A stretch of 64,000 nt of DNA from Calothrix sp. FI2-JRJ7 (GCA_019359675.1 JAHHGX010000020.1:310001-374000), one strand, 5' to 3'. Shown: positions 27,406 to 38,189, counted from the stretch's first letter. Translations and numbers: made by a program. Notes: generated by a model not told the origin, from the letters alone.

Positions 27406-27670
27406 TGTTAAGATTTGCTTGCATCAGTTTAGCTGGTGCTAGGTACAGCTTGGCATGGGTAGCAGAGCGCTTCTTGAAGTGTGTATAAAATTTATGTTAA
27501 TTGGAGATAAATTTTTGATTAACTTGTCACCTATGTCTAAAGTTTTTGTATAATTCGCCCAAAATATCGATGAAAGCGACCTGTACTAGTGCCATACTTT
27601 ACTTGGCAGCTGTCATCTTAAGCGTATATTTAGATTAAAACCAATTTTGCTATCTTAATTACCTATTTAT

Positions 27671-28132
27671 ATGTCTATGTCGCAGAAATTAACACCACTA
27701 ACTAAACCTAACCCTATAGAGCCTGTTATGTCCGAAGAACGGCAACTATCCTGGAAGGTTGCCTCAAATTTATTTGTCAGCTTTAAGTATGCTTGGGCTG
27801 GTGTTAGTTACGCATTTAGAACACAGCGTAATTTTCGCATCCATGTTTGTGTTGGGACATTAGCCATTGGACTCTCACTTTTATTACATTTACAAGGTGT
27901 GGAAATCGCTGTAATTGCCATAACTAGCGGTTTAGTTTTAGCTTTAGAGCTAGTAAACACAGCCATAGAATCACTAGTTGATTTAACGGTAAAACAAACG
28001 TATCACGAACTAGCTAAAATCGCAAAAGATTGTGCAGCTGCTGCCGTACTAATTTCAGCTTTAGTCGCAGTACTTGTTGCAGCGACACTTCTACTACCTC
28101 CATTAGTCAAGCTTGTACTGGCACAACTGTAA
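27671..28132 (+). CDS. dgkA: Diacylglycerol/undecaprenol kinase family protein
   Basis: 153 residues with the small integral-membrane kinase fold. An amphipathic surface helix (FVSFKYAWAGVSYAFRTQRNFRIH) is followed by three membrane spans. The signature ALELVNTAIESLVDLT (about residues 95-110) contains the catalytic Glu. It phosphorylates diacylglycerol or undecaprenol. The N-terminal 35 residues are extra and hydrophilic. Order ybeY-dgkA-trpG is conserved in cyanobacteria. Confidence 0.9.
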   Translation: MSMSQKLTPLTKPNPIEPVMSEERQLSWKVASNLFVSFKYAWAGVSYAFRTQRNFRIHVCVGTLAIGLSLLLHLQGVEIAVIAITSGLVLALELVNTAIESLVDLTVKQTYHELAKIAKDCAAAAVLISALVAVLVAATLLLPPLVKLVLAQL

Positions 28133-28276
28133 TTAGAAACAATTCAGTACATATATATTATAAAAATTCAGGCTTATAGAATAATTAAATTTGGTTATCG
28201 TATTGAGATGACTTTAAAATCCTGCAAGAATCATAGAGAATGCTTTGATTGATAAAATACAGGAGCTATTGTCACG

Positions 28277-28879
28277 GTGCTTATAGTCATCGATAACTAC
28301 GATAGTTTTACATATAACTTAGTTCAATATTTAGGAGAGCTTGCAGCAGATTTTCCTGTTGCGGCAGATATCCAAGTTTTTCGCAATGATAAAATATCAA
28401 TCGAAGAACTGCGTGCGCTGTCTCCTGATGGAATTGTCATATCTCCAGGTCCTGGGCGCCCAGAAGATGCAGGTATCTCACAATTAATAATTGAGCAACT
28501 TGGGGAAACGATGCCCATTTTAGGCGTGTGCTTAGGGCATCAAAGTATTGGTCAAGTATTTGGCGGTACAATTACAACAGCCAAAGAACTTATGCACGGC
28601 AAAACTTCTCAAGTGTCGCATACTGGGGTTGGTGTTTTCAAAGGTATCGAAAACCCAATGACTGCGACTCGCTATCACAGCTTAATTATTGACCGTGATA
28701 CCTGCCCCGAAGTGTTAGAAATTACAGCTTGGATTGATGATGGCACGATAATGGGCGTGCGTCATCGGAACTATCCACATATTGAAGGCGTCCAATTTCA
28801 TCCAGAGAGTGTTCTTACTACTTCTGGTAAGCAGTTGCTACGTAATTTTCTGGAACAATTACAGGCGAGAAAAAATTAA
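28277..28879 (+). CDS. trpG: Anthranilate/aminodeoxychorismate synthase glutaminase subunit
   Basis: GTG start with AGGAGC upstream. It is a class I glutamine amidotransferase of 200 residues. SPGPGRPEDAG forms the oxyanion strand, and GVCLGHQSIGQVFGG contains the nucleophilic Cys. YHSLIID and VQFHPESVLT (His-Glu) complete the triad. It delivers ammonia from glutamine to a TrpE- or PabB-type partner. The sequence does not tell TrpG from PabA. The stop TAA overlaps the next ATG by one base, so the MBL gene is translationally coupled. Confidence 0.9.
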   Translation: MLIVIDNYDSFTYNLVQYLGELAADFPVAADIQVFRNDKISIEELRALSPDGIVISPGPGRPEDAGISQLIIEQLGETMPILGVCLGHQSIGQVFGGTITTAKELMHGKTSQVSHTGVGVFKGIENPMTATRYHSLIIDRDTCPEVLEITAWIDDGTIMGVRHRNYPHIEGVQFHPESVLTTSGKQLLRNFLEQLQARKN

Positions 28880-29643
28880 TGAAACGAAGAGAGTTGATAG
28901 GCTATGCTGGCGTTGGGCTAGCTACAGCACTGATTACTGCTTTGGCTGACTCGAAAGTTTTTGCACAAGCTGGTGGATTATCAGTACAGTGGTTGGGTCA
29001 CACCTGCTTTCTGTTTACTGGTGGTGGTCTCAGAATTTTAGTCAATCCGTTTCGGACGCTTGGCTGTACTGCTGGGTATCGCGCTCCGAAAGTAGCAGCT
29101 GATTTGGTTATGATTAGCAGTCAACTTTTTGATGAAGGTGCAGTTGAGGGTTTACCCGGTAATCCTAAGTTGATTTACGAACCAGGTGTTTACGACTTTA
29201 AGGGTATCAAATTTCAAGGAGTCGGAATTGATCATGACCGTAAAGGTGGTAAACAATTTGGAATTAATGCTGCCTGGAGTTGGAGCCAAGCTGGTATTAA
29301 AATCACCCATTTAGGCGCCCCAGCAGCACCGTTATCGTTCGAGCAAAAAGTTCTGTTTGGGCGCCCAGATATTTTATTCGTACCCGTAGGTGGTGGACCC
29401 AAAGCATATAATGCAACTGAAGCTAAACAAGCAATTCAGGCATTAAATCCGAAACTGGTAGTTCCTACACACTTCCGTACCCAAGCTGCTGACCCCAACA
29501 AATGCGATATTTCACCAGTTGATGAATTTCTTACTGTTACGCAGGGTACACCCGTAAGACGTAGCAACAGCGACACAATTTCAGTTGGCACCCGCAGCTT
29601 GCCAGAAGCAACTACAATTCAACTTATGAGTTATAGGTTTTAG
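28879..29643 (+). CDS. Exported MBL-fold metallo-hydrolase
   Basis: 254 residues. The N-terminus MKRRELIGYAGVGLATALI is a twin-arginine-like signal ending near VFAQA. The mature part is a UlaG-like beta-lactamase fold: VQWLGHTCFLF and LRILVNPFRTLG open it, with GVGIDHDRKGGKQF and VVPTHFRTQ later. The classic HxHxDH is not present as such; the metal site would rest on the single His residues seen. Coupled to trpG by a TAATG overlap. Substrate unknown. Confidence 0.8.
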   Translation: MKRRELIGYAGVGLATALITALADSKVFAQAGGLSVQWLGHTCFLFTGGGLRILVNPFRTLGCTAGYRAPKVAADLVMISSQLFDEGAVEGLPGNPKLIYEPGVYDFKGIKFQGVGIDHDRKGGKQFGINAAWSWSQAGIKITHLGAPAAPLSFEQKVLFGRPDILFVPVGGGPKAYNATEAKQAIQALNPKLVVPTHFRTQAADPNKCDISPVDEFLTVTQGTPVRRSNSDTISVGTRSLPEATTIQLMSYRF

Positions 29644-29743
29644 GCAACGGATCATAAACGGATGTAACGGATAAATGGTTTCAAATAACTAAACAAAGTT
29701 TTATACCTATAACTCATCCGTTATATCCGTTGTATCCGTTGCC
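29643..29743. repeat. Inverted repeat, GCAACGGATGTAACGGAT family
   Basis: GGCAACGGATCATAAACGGATGTAACGGAT at the left is mirrored by ATCCGTTATATCCGTTGTATCCGTTGCC at the right, with about 40 bp between. It lies between convergent genes. Sister copies are at 14905 (half) and 53102. Confidence 0.85.
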
Positions 29744-29745
29744 TG

Positions 29746-30189
29746 TTATTCTGGACGTAATCGCGTTATTTTCAACGTAAAGCTGCCCTCAACTGGTTCA
29801 GATCCAAAACTACGCACACGAATAATATAATTACCAGCTTTGGTGGTACGCTCAAACAACATAGAATTGGTTGTTCCTTCTGCTGCATCGTCGTTTTCAC
29901 CAATAACTACACCTTTGGCGCCTATCAAAATGACAATTGTATCAAAGCTATCAGATTTCAAATCGATAACAATTTGGTCGCCCGCGCGTAAATTCACAAT
30001 ATAATCGCGCGCAAATCCTCCTTCCCCTATAGGGAAATCAGACTTTGTTAAATTATCCTTAATTTCTTTACCAATTGGCAGAGGTATTGGATTATAAGCT
30101 TGGACTGGCGTTGCGGCAATAACAGCAGTTGCTTGATTAATTAATATTACAGTTGAAGCTATTACGATTTTCCTTACCAAAAAATTCAT
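29746..30189 (-). CDS. Small secreted PPC-domain-like protein
   Basis: 147 residues: an N-terminal signal (about residues 1-30), then a beta-sandwich of the bacterial pre-peptidase C-terminal type. Strands include YIVNLRAGDQIVIDLKS, FDTIVILIGAKG, NSMLFERTTKAGNYIIRVRS and SFTLKITRL. PPC domains usually sit behind secreted peptidases. A free-standing one suggests a small extracellular binding protein. No peptidase is adjacent. Confidence 0.65.
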   Translation of the reverse strand: MNFLVRKIVIASTVILINQATAVIAATPVQAYNPIPLPIGKEIKDNLTKSDFPIGEGGFARDYIVNLRAGDQIVIDLKSDSFDTIVILIGAKGVVIGENDDAAEGTTNSMLFERTTKAGNYIIRVRSFGSEPVEGSFTLKITRLRPE

Positions 30190-30245
30190 ATTTAATTATT
30201 AATAAATAATGGCATCTAAGACTAAATAAATAAATAAATACTCTT

Positions 30246-30866
30246 ATGTCAAGTCATACACTCCCCAAACGCCAAAATCGGCTACGTAATGTAATTGGTT
30301 CTGTATTTGCTGCCGTATGTATATACAGCGTTGGAACCTACGTAATTTTACCAGCATTGTGGCGGTACTACGAACATAACCCTAAATTAGAATATTCACC
30401 AAAAGTTACTCAAACATCTGAAGGTGTCTCAGGAGACCCGCTTAACGTGGGTTTAGTGGGGACAAAAGAAGAAGTAGTAGGTGCGCTACTTACTGCTGGT
30501 TGGTATCCTGCTGACCCTATTACACTTCGTTCAGGTATCGGTAACACCAGCGTCGAACTTAGTCATTATACAGGGCAAATAACGCACCGTATCGACGCGG
30601 ATATAGATGAAGAGCGAGATACATTCATGAGCTATCTCGAAAAAGCACATCAAATAAACAGCGAGTATCAGGTAACAGGTGTTGGAGCGACTTTACAGGG
30701 TCGTAACGGTGGTGGTGACTACTATTATACGGATGGCTAACAAACTATCGGTGTACTTACAGCCAATAGCCAGATACAAACGGCGCCTATAGCCAAGTTA
30801 CCAAACCCCGTACCCGTAGAAGTGAAGAATAAAGTATGGTCTTCGTTGTGGCACATGTTTAATTAA
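30246..30866 (+). pseudogene. LssY-C-like membrane protein with internal deletion and nonsense codon
   Basis: The open part is 164 residues: one membrane span (about 17-38), then DPLNVGLVGTKEEVVGALL and AGWYPADPITLRSG, the start of an LssY C-terminal domain. It continues with ITHRIDADIDEERD and GDYYYTDG. Against my memory of the family, the central part of the domain between TLRS and ITHRID is missing. A TAA at 30738 follows YTDG, and beyond it the same frame goes on (QTIGVLTANSQIQ to WSSLWHMFN, ending at 30866). Both defects point to a decaying gene. Confidence 0.6.
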
Positions 30867-30943
30867 GCAACCTGTTTAACTTTTATAAAATTCTGGGAAT
30901 ACTAAATGTAAATCACTATATTTAGTAACTATTGCTCCCGAAA

Positions 30944-31729
30944 ATGTTTGCACTGTCTCGTCAACTTGTAGGAACATCACTTGCAACTTTATTATGTGTC
31001 ATTGGAGTTATATCACTTCAATATCCACGCATGAATAAAGTGCTTACGACAAAGCAGGGGTTGTCAAAAGAAGCTTTAGAACGTGACGTACTAGTCGAAA
31101 AAGCACGTTTAAACCTGCTGGAAAAAATACCTGCGTTTGGCTACGATAACCTACTAGCAAACTGGGTTTATCTAAGCTTTCTACAATACTTTGGTGACGA
31201 TGAAGTTCGTGCAAAAACAGGTTACGCGCTCAGTCCTGAATATTTTGAAATCATTCTCAAACACGACCCACGTTTTCGCTTGGCATATTTAGGACTTTCT
31301 ACAAGCACATCTATGTACGCCGCAATGCCCGAACGTTCGGTTAAAATTACAGAAAAAGGTTTAAAACATCTCACTCCTTGGGCGCCTTCTGACTCATATT
31401 ATGTATGGCGATACAAAGGAACAGACGAACTATTATTTTTAGGTAATTCCCAAGCAGCCAGAAAATCATTTCAGTCAGCAGCAGACTGGGCAAGCAAACA
31501 TACAGACGAAGACAGCAAACTATCAGCCAGCATCTCCCAAGGAACAGCAAACTTCCTCGCGCGCAACCCCAACAGCAAACGCGCACAAATTTCAGCTTGG
31601 GGAATGGTACTACAAAATCAAATCGATAAAGAAACAGAGAAACGCGCGATTCGTGCTATAGAAGCTTTAGGCGGTCAAGTTGTCAGCACTCCTCAAGGTA
31701 ATCAAATCAAATTTCCTCGAAACGACTAA
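30944..31729 (+). CDS. Membrane-anchored helical-repeat protein
   Basis: ATG at 30944 is chosen over the TTG 12 bases upstream. About 261 residues: an N-terminal membrane anchor (LVGTSLATLLCVIGVISLQYP), then a helical domain with the pattern of degenerate TPR helices (LLANWVYLSFLQYFGDDEVRAKTGYALSPEYFEIILKHDPRF and SQAARKSFQSAADWASKH, only excerpted here in parts). It resembles conserved cyanobacterial membrane proteins of unknown role. No catalytic motif. Confidence 0.65.
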   Translation: MFALSRQLVGTSLATLLCVIGVISLQYPRMNKVLTTKQGLSKEALERDVLVEKARLNLLEKIPAFGYDNLLANWVYLSFLQYFGDDEVRAKTGYALSPEYFEIILKHDPRFRLAYLGLSTSTSMYAAMPERSVKITEKGLKHLTPWAPSDSYYVWRYKGTDELLFLGNSQAARKSFQSAADWASKHTDEDSKLSASISQGTANFLARNPNSKRAQISAWGMVLQNQIDKETEKRAIRAIEALGGQVVSTPQGNQIKFPRND

Positions 31730-31959
31730 TATCAACTTGTGCATGAGATTACATAGGTTTAGGAAAGCGCACTTTTGACTCCAAGTACCGACTATATAAT
31801 TACCGGGGATGCGTCGTAGGCACATACCCCTGAGCGGTTACGCCAAAACATATGTAAATAATTAATAATACTTCTTAAATTTGACAGAAGTAGAACTTAG
31901 CATTAATTAGGGATCTATAAGTTTAATGCCTAAGTAACTTTCGCAAATAGAAACCAAAT

Positions 31960-34900
31960 ATGAATATTACTATTGCAGGTTACAATCTCATCGAACTCCT
32001 TTATGACGGTACTACTACCTGTGTGTATCGGGCTTTACGAGAATCAGACCAAACATCGGTAATTATTAAAACTTTGAAATCTGAGTATCCAAGCATAGAA
32101 CAAGTATCTAGATTACGACACGAGTATAAAATACTTCAAACTTTAGAAATAGAAGGAATTGTGAAACCTCTATCTTTGGATAGTTATCAAAGCGGTCTGT
32201 CACTAATTTTGTCAGGCTTTGAAGGAGAAACTCTAAAAAACTTTTTGACTAAGAAAAATTTAGAATTAAACATTTTTTTACATATTGCTATTCAATTAGC
32301 TTCTACCCTTGCTCAGTTACATCAAGCCAATATTATTCACAAAGATATCAAACCTCAAAATATTTTAATTAATCCAAAAACAGCCCAAGTAAAAATTATT
32401 GATTTTAGTATTGCATCATGCCTATCTCAAGAGAACTCAAATCCCAGTAATCCTAACTTACTAGAAGGCACCCTTGCCTATATGTCTCCAGAACAAACAG
32501 GGAGGATGAACCGCTCAATTGATTACCGAAGTGATTTTTACTCTTTAGGTGTTACTTTCTATGAAATTTTAACGGGACAACTACCTTTTCAATCCACTGA
32601 CTCGTTAGAATTAGTTCATTGCCACATTGCAAAAACACCAGTATCTCCTAAGGAAATTAACTCAAATCTTCCTGCGGTAGTTTCTGATATTGTGATGAAA
32701 TTGTTAGCTAAAACTGCTGAGGAGAGATATCAAAATGCTTTGGGGTTTAAAGCAGATTTAGAAGAATGCTTACAACAACTACAAACAACTGGAAAAATTG
32801 AAGATTTCAGCATCGGGCAGCTTGATTTATATAGCCAATTTGTTATTTCACAAAAACTTTATGGTCGCGAGAAAGAAGTTATTATTCTCATGAATGCCTT
32901 TGAGAGAGTTAGTCTTGGGGCAACTGAGATGATGTTAATAAGTGGGTACTCTGGTATAGGAAAATCCTGCTTAGTCAATGAAGTTCATAAACCCATAGTA
33001 CGTCAACGGGGCTATTTTATTTCGGGTAAATTCGACCAATTTAAACGCAATATCCCTTATGCGTCTTTAATTCAAGCTTTTCAAGAATTAATCCGGCAGT
33101 TATTAACAGAAAGTAGTCAGCAAATAGCAATTTGGCAAGCAAAGCTTTTAGCAGCTTTGGGTAACAATGCTCAAGTTATTACTGATGTCATTCCTGAAGT
33201 CGAACGAATTATTGGACCTCAACCAGATGTTCCGCAATTAAGTCCTACTGAATTACAAAACCGATTTTATCGACTGTTTCAAAAATTTATTCATATATTT
33301 TGTAAACCCGAACATCCGTTAGTGCTGTTCTTGGACGACTTGCAGTGGGCAGATTCAGCTTCATTAAAGTTGATTCATTGGCTTGCTACTGACCCAGATA
33401 GTCAATATTTATTACTGATTGGTACATATCGAGATAACGAAGTACATACAACTCATCCGTTGATTTTGGTTTTAGAAGAAATTCAAAAATCTGGTGCAGT
33501 TGTCAATAATATTGTACTTCAACCTTTGCGGATTTCTCATGTCAATCAATTAGTGAGTGATACCCTCCACACTAACTTGGAAAATTCAAAATCATTAGCT
33601 TATTTAGTATACAATAAAACTCAGGGTAATCCTTTCTGCTTAACCCAGCTACTTAAATCACTTTATCAAGATAACTTATTGTCATTTAATTTCAGTGAGT
33701 GTTGCTGGCAGTGGGACATTCATCGTCTAGAAAATATTGATATCACTGATAATGTTATTGAATTAATGGTTAGCCAGATTCAAAGGTTGTTGCCGGCTAC
33801 ACAGAATGTTTTAAAGTTAGCTGCTTGTATTGGCGACAAATTTTCTTTAGAAGTTTTGGCAACCGTTAATAAAACAAATCAGTCAGAAACAGCCATAGAT
33901 TTATGGGAAGCTCTGCAAGCAGGTTTGATATTGCCCTTAAACCATTCCTATAAAATCCCCCTTTTACTTGATCAAAAAGGAATAAATAATGGGGATTACC
34001 AAGCAGAAGCAATATTAAATCATACCTATCAAACAATCACATATAAGTTCTTACATGACCGAGTGCAGCAAGCAGCCTATTCTCTAATTCCTGATGAGCA
34101 GAAGAAAAAAACACACCTGAAAATTGGTCAATTACTACTGCAAAATGCAACGTCAGAAGAACGCAAAGAAAACATATTTGCACTAGTTAATCAACTCAAT
34201 TACGGTACTGAACTACTCGTATATGAGCCAGAAAAATATGAACTAGCCCAACTTAATCTCTTAGCAGGGCAAAAAGCGAAAGCAGCGACAGCGTATGACT
34301 CAGCTGTTCGTTATTTCAACGTAGGTTTGAGATTGTTACCAGCCAACAGTTGGTATCAGCAATATGAACTGGCATTAGCTCTACATCAGGAAGCAGCAGA
34401 AGCAGCATTTCTGAGTGGTGATTTTGAGCAAATGGAGCAACTGATTAAGGTAGTTCTGCAACAAGCAAAATCGCAACTAGACCAAGTGAAAGTGTATGAG
34501 TTGCGAATCAAAAGCTGTGAAGCACAAAGAAAACTTCTTGAAGCGGTAAAGCTAGGTTTACAAGTTCTAGAAATACTGGGAGTAACACTCACTGAATCAC
34601 CAACTTCTTTAGATATCCAAAAAGCTGTTGAGGAAACAACAGCTAATTTAGCCGAGAAAGGAATAGAAAATTTAATTAATCTACCGTCAATGATAGATGT
34701 AGAGAAACTAGCAGCTTTTCGGCTTATAGTAAGTTTAGTTCCTGCTGCCTATCAATCTGCACCTGCATTATTTATCTTGATGGCTTGTCAACAAGTAAAT
34801 TTATCAATTCAATATGGAATTACTCCTTTGTCTGTTAGCGGCTTTGCTGATTATGGAATTATTTTTAGCGGTCTTTTACAAGATATAGAAGCTGCTTATA

Positions 34901-37900
34901 AATTTGGGCAAGTGGCTTTACATCTATTAGAACAGTTAGATACTCATGAGGTTAGAAGCCAAACCTTATTTAAAGTTTCGACGTTCATCCTGCATTGGAA
35001 ACATCATGTAAAGGAGACGTTACCACTTTTAGAAGATGCTTATTATAATGGTTTAGAATATGGAGACTTAATACATAGTGGATATGCTGCAAGTAATAAG
35101 TGCCAATATTCTTACTGGAGTGGTTCAGAGTTAAAAAGCCTAGAACAGGAAATGGCCAGATATAGTAAAGCAATTGCTCAAATTAATCAAGAAACAGCTT
35201 TAAAGTGGCATCAGATATTTCATCAGGCAGTTTTGAATTTAATAGGAGCGTCTGAAAATCCTTGTCGTTTAGTTGGCGAAGCTTATGATGAAGAGGAATT
35301 TTTACCACTTCATATTGAATTCAATGAGCGAACAGTAATTCATTATGTATTCTTGAACAAATTAATCCTGTGCTACATGTTTGGTGAATTTTCTCAAGCT
35401 GTGGAAAATGCTACCAAAGCCGAACAGTATTTAGATGGGGTAATTGGGTGGTTAATTGTACCGTTGTTTCATTTTTACGATTCTTTAGCACAACTAGCAA
35501 TATATTCATCACTGCCACAGTTACAACAACAAGACCTTTTAAATCGAGTAGTTAATAATCAAGAAAAAATGCAAAAATGGGCGCATTATGCCCCAATGAA
35601 TCATCTGCACAAATTTTATTTAGTAGAGGCAGAACGGCATCGTGTCTTAGATGAAAAAGTAGAGGCAGTTGAGATGTACGATCGCGCAATCGCACTTGCC
35701 AAAGACAACGATTATATCAACGAAAAAGCCCTTGCTCACGAACTCGCTGCTAAATTTTATCTGTCATGGGGTAGAGAAACGATTGCCCGCACTTACATGA
35801 CTAATGCTTACCATGCCTATAGCAGTTGGGGAGCTATCGCTAAAGTCAAAGATTTAGAAACACGCTATCCCCAATTAATTATGATATCGCCAAATGCACA
35901 AAAGCTAGAAACAAATTACCAAGAACTTAATCAGACAAATTTCACGAGAATTAGCAGAACTCACAGTCTCGACTTGATGACTGTGATGAAGGCTTCTCAA
36001 GCTCTTTCAGGTGAAATTGTTTTAAGCAAGTTATTGGCTAATTTGATGCGAATTTTAATTGAAAATGCAGGTGCAGAAAAGGGATTTTTAATTTTAGAAA
36101 CAGCAGGAAACTTAGAGATAGAAGCTTCAGGAAGTGTAGATAAAGATGAAATAAATGTCGAGCAATCGATACCTGTGGAAAGCAGTCAACAGCTACCGAT
36201 ATCCATCATTAACTATGTGCAGAGAACACAGAAAGACGTAGTTATTAATGATGCCACTAGCGAAGCTGTATTTAATCTGGATAATTATATCATCACCCAA
36301 AAACCAAAATCTATTTTATGTACTCCAATTATTCATCAAAGTAAACTCATTGGTATTCTTTACTTAGAAAATAATGTAATTACTAAAGCATTTACGCCAG
36401 AGAGGTTAGAAATTTTACAACTTTTATCCTCGCAAGCAGCAATTTCAATTGAAAATGCACGTCTTTATAACGACTTAGAGGAATATAATCGCACACTGGA
36501 AGTCAGAGTAAAAGAGCGAACTCTGGAATTAGAAGCTAAAAATTTGCAACTGCAACAGGAAATTCGTGAACGCCAAAGAGCAGAAGAAGCCGCAGCCGCA
36601 GCCAACCGCGCCAAAAGCGAGTTTCTAGCTAGTATGAGCCATGAACTCCGCACGCCGCTCAATGGGATTTTAGGCTATGCTCAAATTTTTAAGAAAAATC
36701 AAAATTTAACAGTCCAGCAAAAGAATGGTATAAATATCATTCATCAATGCGGTGAACATCTACTAACGCTAATCAACGATATTTTAGACATCTCTAAAAT
36801 TGAAGCTCGGAAACTGGAACTTTATCCCACAGAATTTTATTTTCCGGATTTTCTTGAAAGTATTGTGCAAATCTGCCGTATACGTAGTGAACAAAAAGGA
36901 ATTTTGTTAACTTATCAGCAACTTTCTCCTCTGCCTAGAGTTGTTAAGGCTGATGAAAAACGTTTGCGCCAGGTTTTAATTAATCTACTTAGTAATGCCG
37001 TCAAATTTACAGAACAAGGTACTGTAAATTTTCAGGTGGGATATCATGAGGGAAAATTAAGGTTTCAAGTCGAGGATACAGGAATCGGCATTGCACAAGA
37101 ACAATTAGAAGAAATATTCTTGCCGTTTAAGCAAGTAGGAGAAGATAACCGCAAGACTGAAGGTACAGGATTAGGATTGGCAATTAGCCGTCAATTAGTC
37201 GAGATGATGGGTGGTGAAATTAAAGTAAAAAGTACCTTAGGTAAAGGTAGCGTTTTCTGGATAGATTTAGATTTACATGAAGTTTTATCACAAATTAGTG
37301 TTAAGAAATTTGACGAGCGTAACATTATTGGTTTTGTTGGTGATAAAAAGAAAATTTTAGTGGTAGATGATAAATGGGAAAATCGTTCTGTTTTAGTACA
37401 TTTACTAGAGCCTTTAGGGTTTGAAGTTATAGAAGCAACAGATGGCTTAGACTGTCTTAACAAAGCAACAGAGTTTAAGCCAGATGTGATTTTTATGGAC
37501 TTAGTTATGAGTGTGATGGATGGTTTTGAAGCCACTCGGCGCCTGAGAATGTTACCAGACCTTAAAAAAGCAGTAGTAATTGCCATATCAGCCAGCGTTT
37601 TTGATTTTGATAAAAAACAGAGTCGAGAAGTAGGTTGCAATGATTTTCTTCCTAAGCCATTCCGAGTTGCGGAACTTTTAGAAAAATTAAGAGTTCACTT
37701 GGAATTTGAATGGGTTTATGAAGAAATAAAAAATGATATAAAATACCCAAAAGATGTTAAATTAAAATTACAAATTCCAAATCAAGATTTGATTCCTCCA
37801 CCAGCAGAGGAAATGGCAATTTTACTCGATTTGGCAATCAGGGGTAATCTAAGGAGTATTGCACAAAGAACAGCTTTCTTAGAGGAGTTGGATGAAAAAT

Positions 37901-38001
37901 GGTCTCCATTTGCGACTCATTTACGCCAACTGGCTAAAGAATTTAAATGCAAACAAATCGTAACTTTTATTAAAAAATATTTACAGTCAACATCAAGTTA
38001 A
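31960..38001 (+). CDS. Trifunctional Ser/Thr kinase - AAA ATPase - GAF - histidine kinase - receiver protein
   Basis: 2013 residues. 1-270: Hanks-type kinase with HKDIKPQN (about 126), DFS in place of DFG (about 147) and YMSPEQTGRMNR. 295-620: AAA_16/STAND ATPase with GYSGIGKS (P-loop, about 330) and VLFLDDLQWAD (Walker B). 700-1320: TPR-like helices. 1350-1500: GAF domain. 1510-1560: coiled coil. About 1560: HisKA SMSHELRTPL with phospho-His. 1670-1790: HATPase (NLLSNAVKF, DTGIGI, GTGLGLAIS). 1799-1915: receiver with ILVVDDKWENRS and IFMDL (phospho-Asp). Such giant kinases are typical of filamentous cyanobacteria. It contains one GGCGCC only, at its far 3' end, unlike its neighbours. Confidence 0.92.
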   Translation: MNITIAGYNLIELLYDGTTTCVYRALRESDQTSVIIKTLKSEYPSIEQVSRLRHEYKILQTLEIEGIVKPLSLDSYQSGLSLILSGFEGETLKNFLTKKNLELNIFLHIAIQLASTLAQLHQANIIHKDIKPQNILINPKTAQVKIIDFSIASCLSQENSNPSNPNLLEGTLAYMSPEQTGRMNRSIDYRSDFYSLGVTFYEILTGQLPFQSTDSLELVHCHIAKTPVSPKEINSNLPAVVSDIVMKLLAKTAEERYQNALGFKADLEECLQQLQTTGKIEDFSIGQLDLYSQFVISQKLYGREKEVIILMNAFERVSLGATEMMLISGYSGIGKSCLVNEVHKPIVRQRGYFISGKFDQFKRNIPYASLIQAFQELIRQLLTESSQQIAIWQAKLLAALGNNAQVITDVIPEVERIIGPQPDVPQLSPTELQNRFYRLFQKFIHIFCKPEHPLVLFLDDLQWADSASLKLIHWLATDPDSQYLLLIGTYRDNEVHTTHPLILVLEEIQKSGAVVNNIVLQPLRISHVNQLVSDTLHTNLENSKSLAYLVYNKTQGNPFCLTQLLKSLYQDNLLSFNFSECCWQWDIHRLENIDITDNVIELMVSQIQRLLPATQNVLKLAACIGDKFSLEVLATVNKTNQSETAIDLWEALQAGLILPLNHSYKIPLLLDQKGINNGDYQAEAILNHTYQTITYKFLHDRVQQAAYSLIPDEQKKKTHLKIGQLLLQNATSEERKENIFALVNQLNYGTELLVYEPEKYELAQLNLLAGQKAKAATAYDSAVRYFNVGLRLLPANSWYQQYELALALHQEAAEAAFLSGDFEQMEQLIKVVLQQAKSQLDQVKVYELRIKSCEAQRKLLEAVKLGLQVLEILGVTLTESPTSLDIQKAVEETTANLAEKGIENLINLPSMIDVEKLAAFRLIVSLVPAAYQSAPALFILMACQQVNLSIQYGITPLSVSGFADYGIIFSGLLQDIEAAYKFGQVALHLLEQLDTHEVRSQTLFKVSTFILHWKHHVKETLPLLEDAYYNGLEYGDLIHSGYAASNKCQYSYWSGSELKSLEQEMARYSKAIAQINQETALKWHQIFHQAVLNLIGASENPCRLVGEAYDEEEFLPLHIEFNERTVIHYVFLNKLILCYMFGEFSQAVENATKAEQYLDGVIGWLIVPLFHFYDSLAQLAIYSSLPQLQQQDLLNRVVNNQEKMQKWAHYAPMNHLHKFYLVEAERHRVLDEKVEAVEMYDRAIALAKDNDYINEKALAHELAAKFYLSWGRETIARTYMTNAYHAYSSWGAIAKVKDLETRYPQLIMISPNAQKLETNYQELNQTNFTRISRTHSLDLMTVMKASQALSGEIVLSKLLANLMRILIENAGAEKGFLILETAGNLEIEASGSVDKDEINVEQSIPVESSQQLPISIINYVQRTQKDVVINDATSEAVFNLDNYIITQKPKSILCTPIIHQSKLIGILYLENNVITKAFTPERLEILQLLSSQAAISIENARLYNDLEEYNRTLEVRVKERTLELEAKNLQLQQEIRERQRAEEAAAAANRAKSEFLASMSHELRTPLNGILGYAQIFKKNQNLTVQQKNGINIIHQCGEHLLTLINDILDISKIEARKLELYPTEFYFPDFLESIVQICRIRSEQKGILLTYQQLSPLPRVVKADEKRLRQVLINLLSNAVKFTEQGTVNFQVGYHEGKLRFQVEDTGIGIAQEQLEEIFLPFKQVGEDNRKTEGTGLGLAISRQLVEMMGGEIKVKSTLGKGSVFWIDLDLHEVLSQISVKKFDERNIIGFVGDKKKILVVDDKWENRSVLVHLLEPLGFEVIEATDGLDCLNKATEFKPDVIFMDLVMSVMDGFEATRRLRMLPDLKKAVVIAISASVFDFDKKQSREVGCNDFLPKPFRVAELLEKLRVHLEFEWVYEEIKNDIKYPKDVKLKLQIPNQDLIPPPAEEMAILLDLAIRGNLRSIAQRTAFLEELDEKWSPFATHLRQLAKEFKCKQIVTFIKKYLQSTSS

Positions 38002-38189
38002 TTAAGAATGTTAACACAAATAAAGCTAAGTAGTTACAGTCGTCATTTTTCCTTTATAATTGGTAAGATTTATAAATAATATATTGACTTTTGGCAACCT
38101 AGTTCAATTTATTCCTACCAAGTTACTTAGTATTCGCTAGTATAAATTATTATCCTTTCTGCTCTCGGCGTGATTTTAAATGAGGTTTT

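Noticed and set aside
31780-31860. Possible structured RNA (GC-rich patch GGGGATGCGTCGTAGG)
   Set aside because: No stable fold or known motif could be traced by eye.
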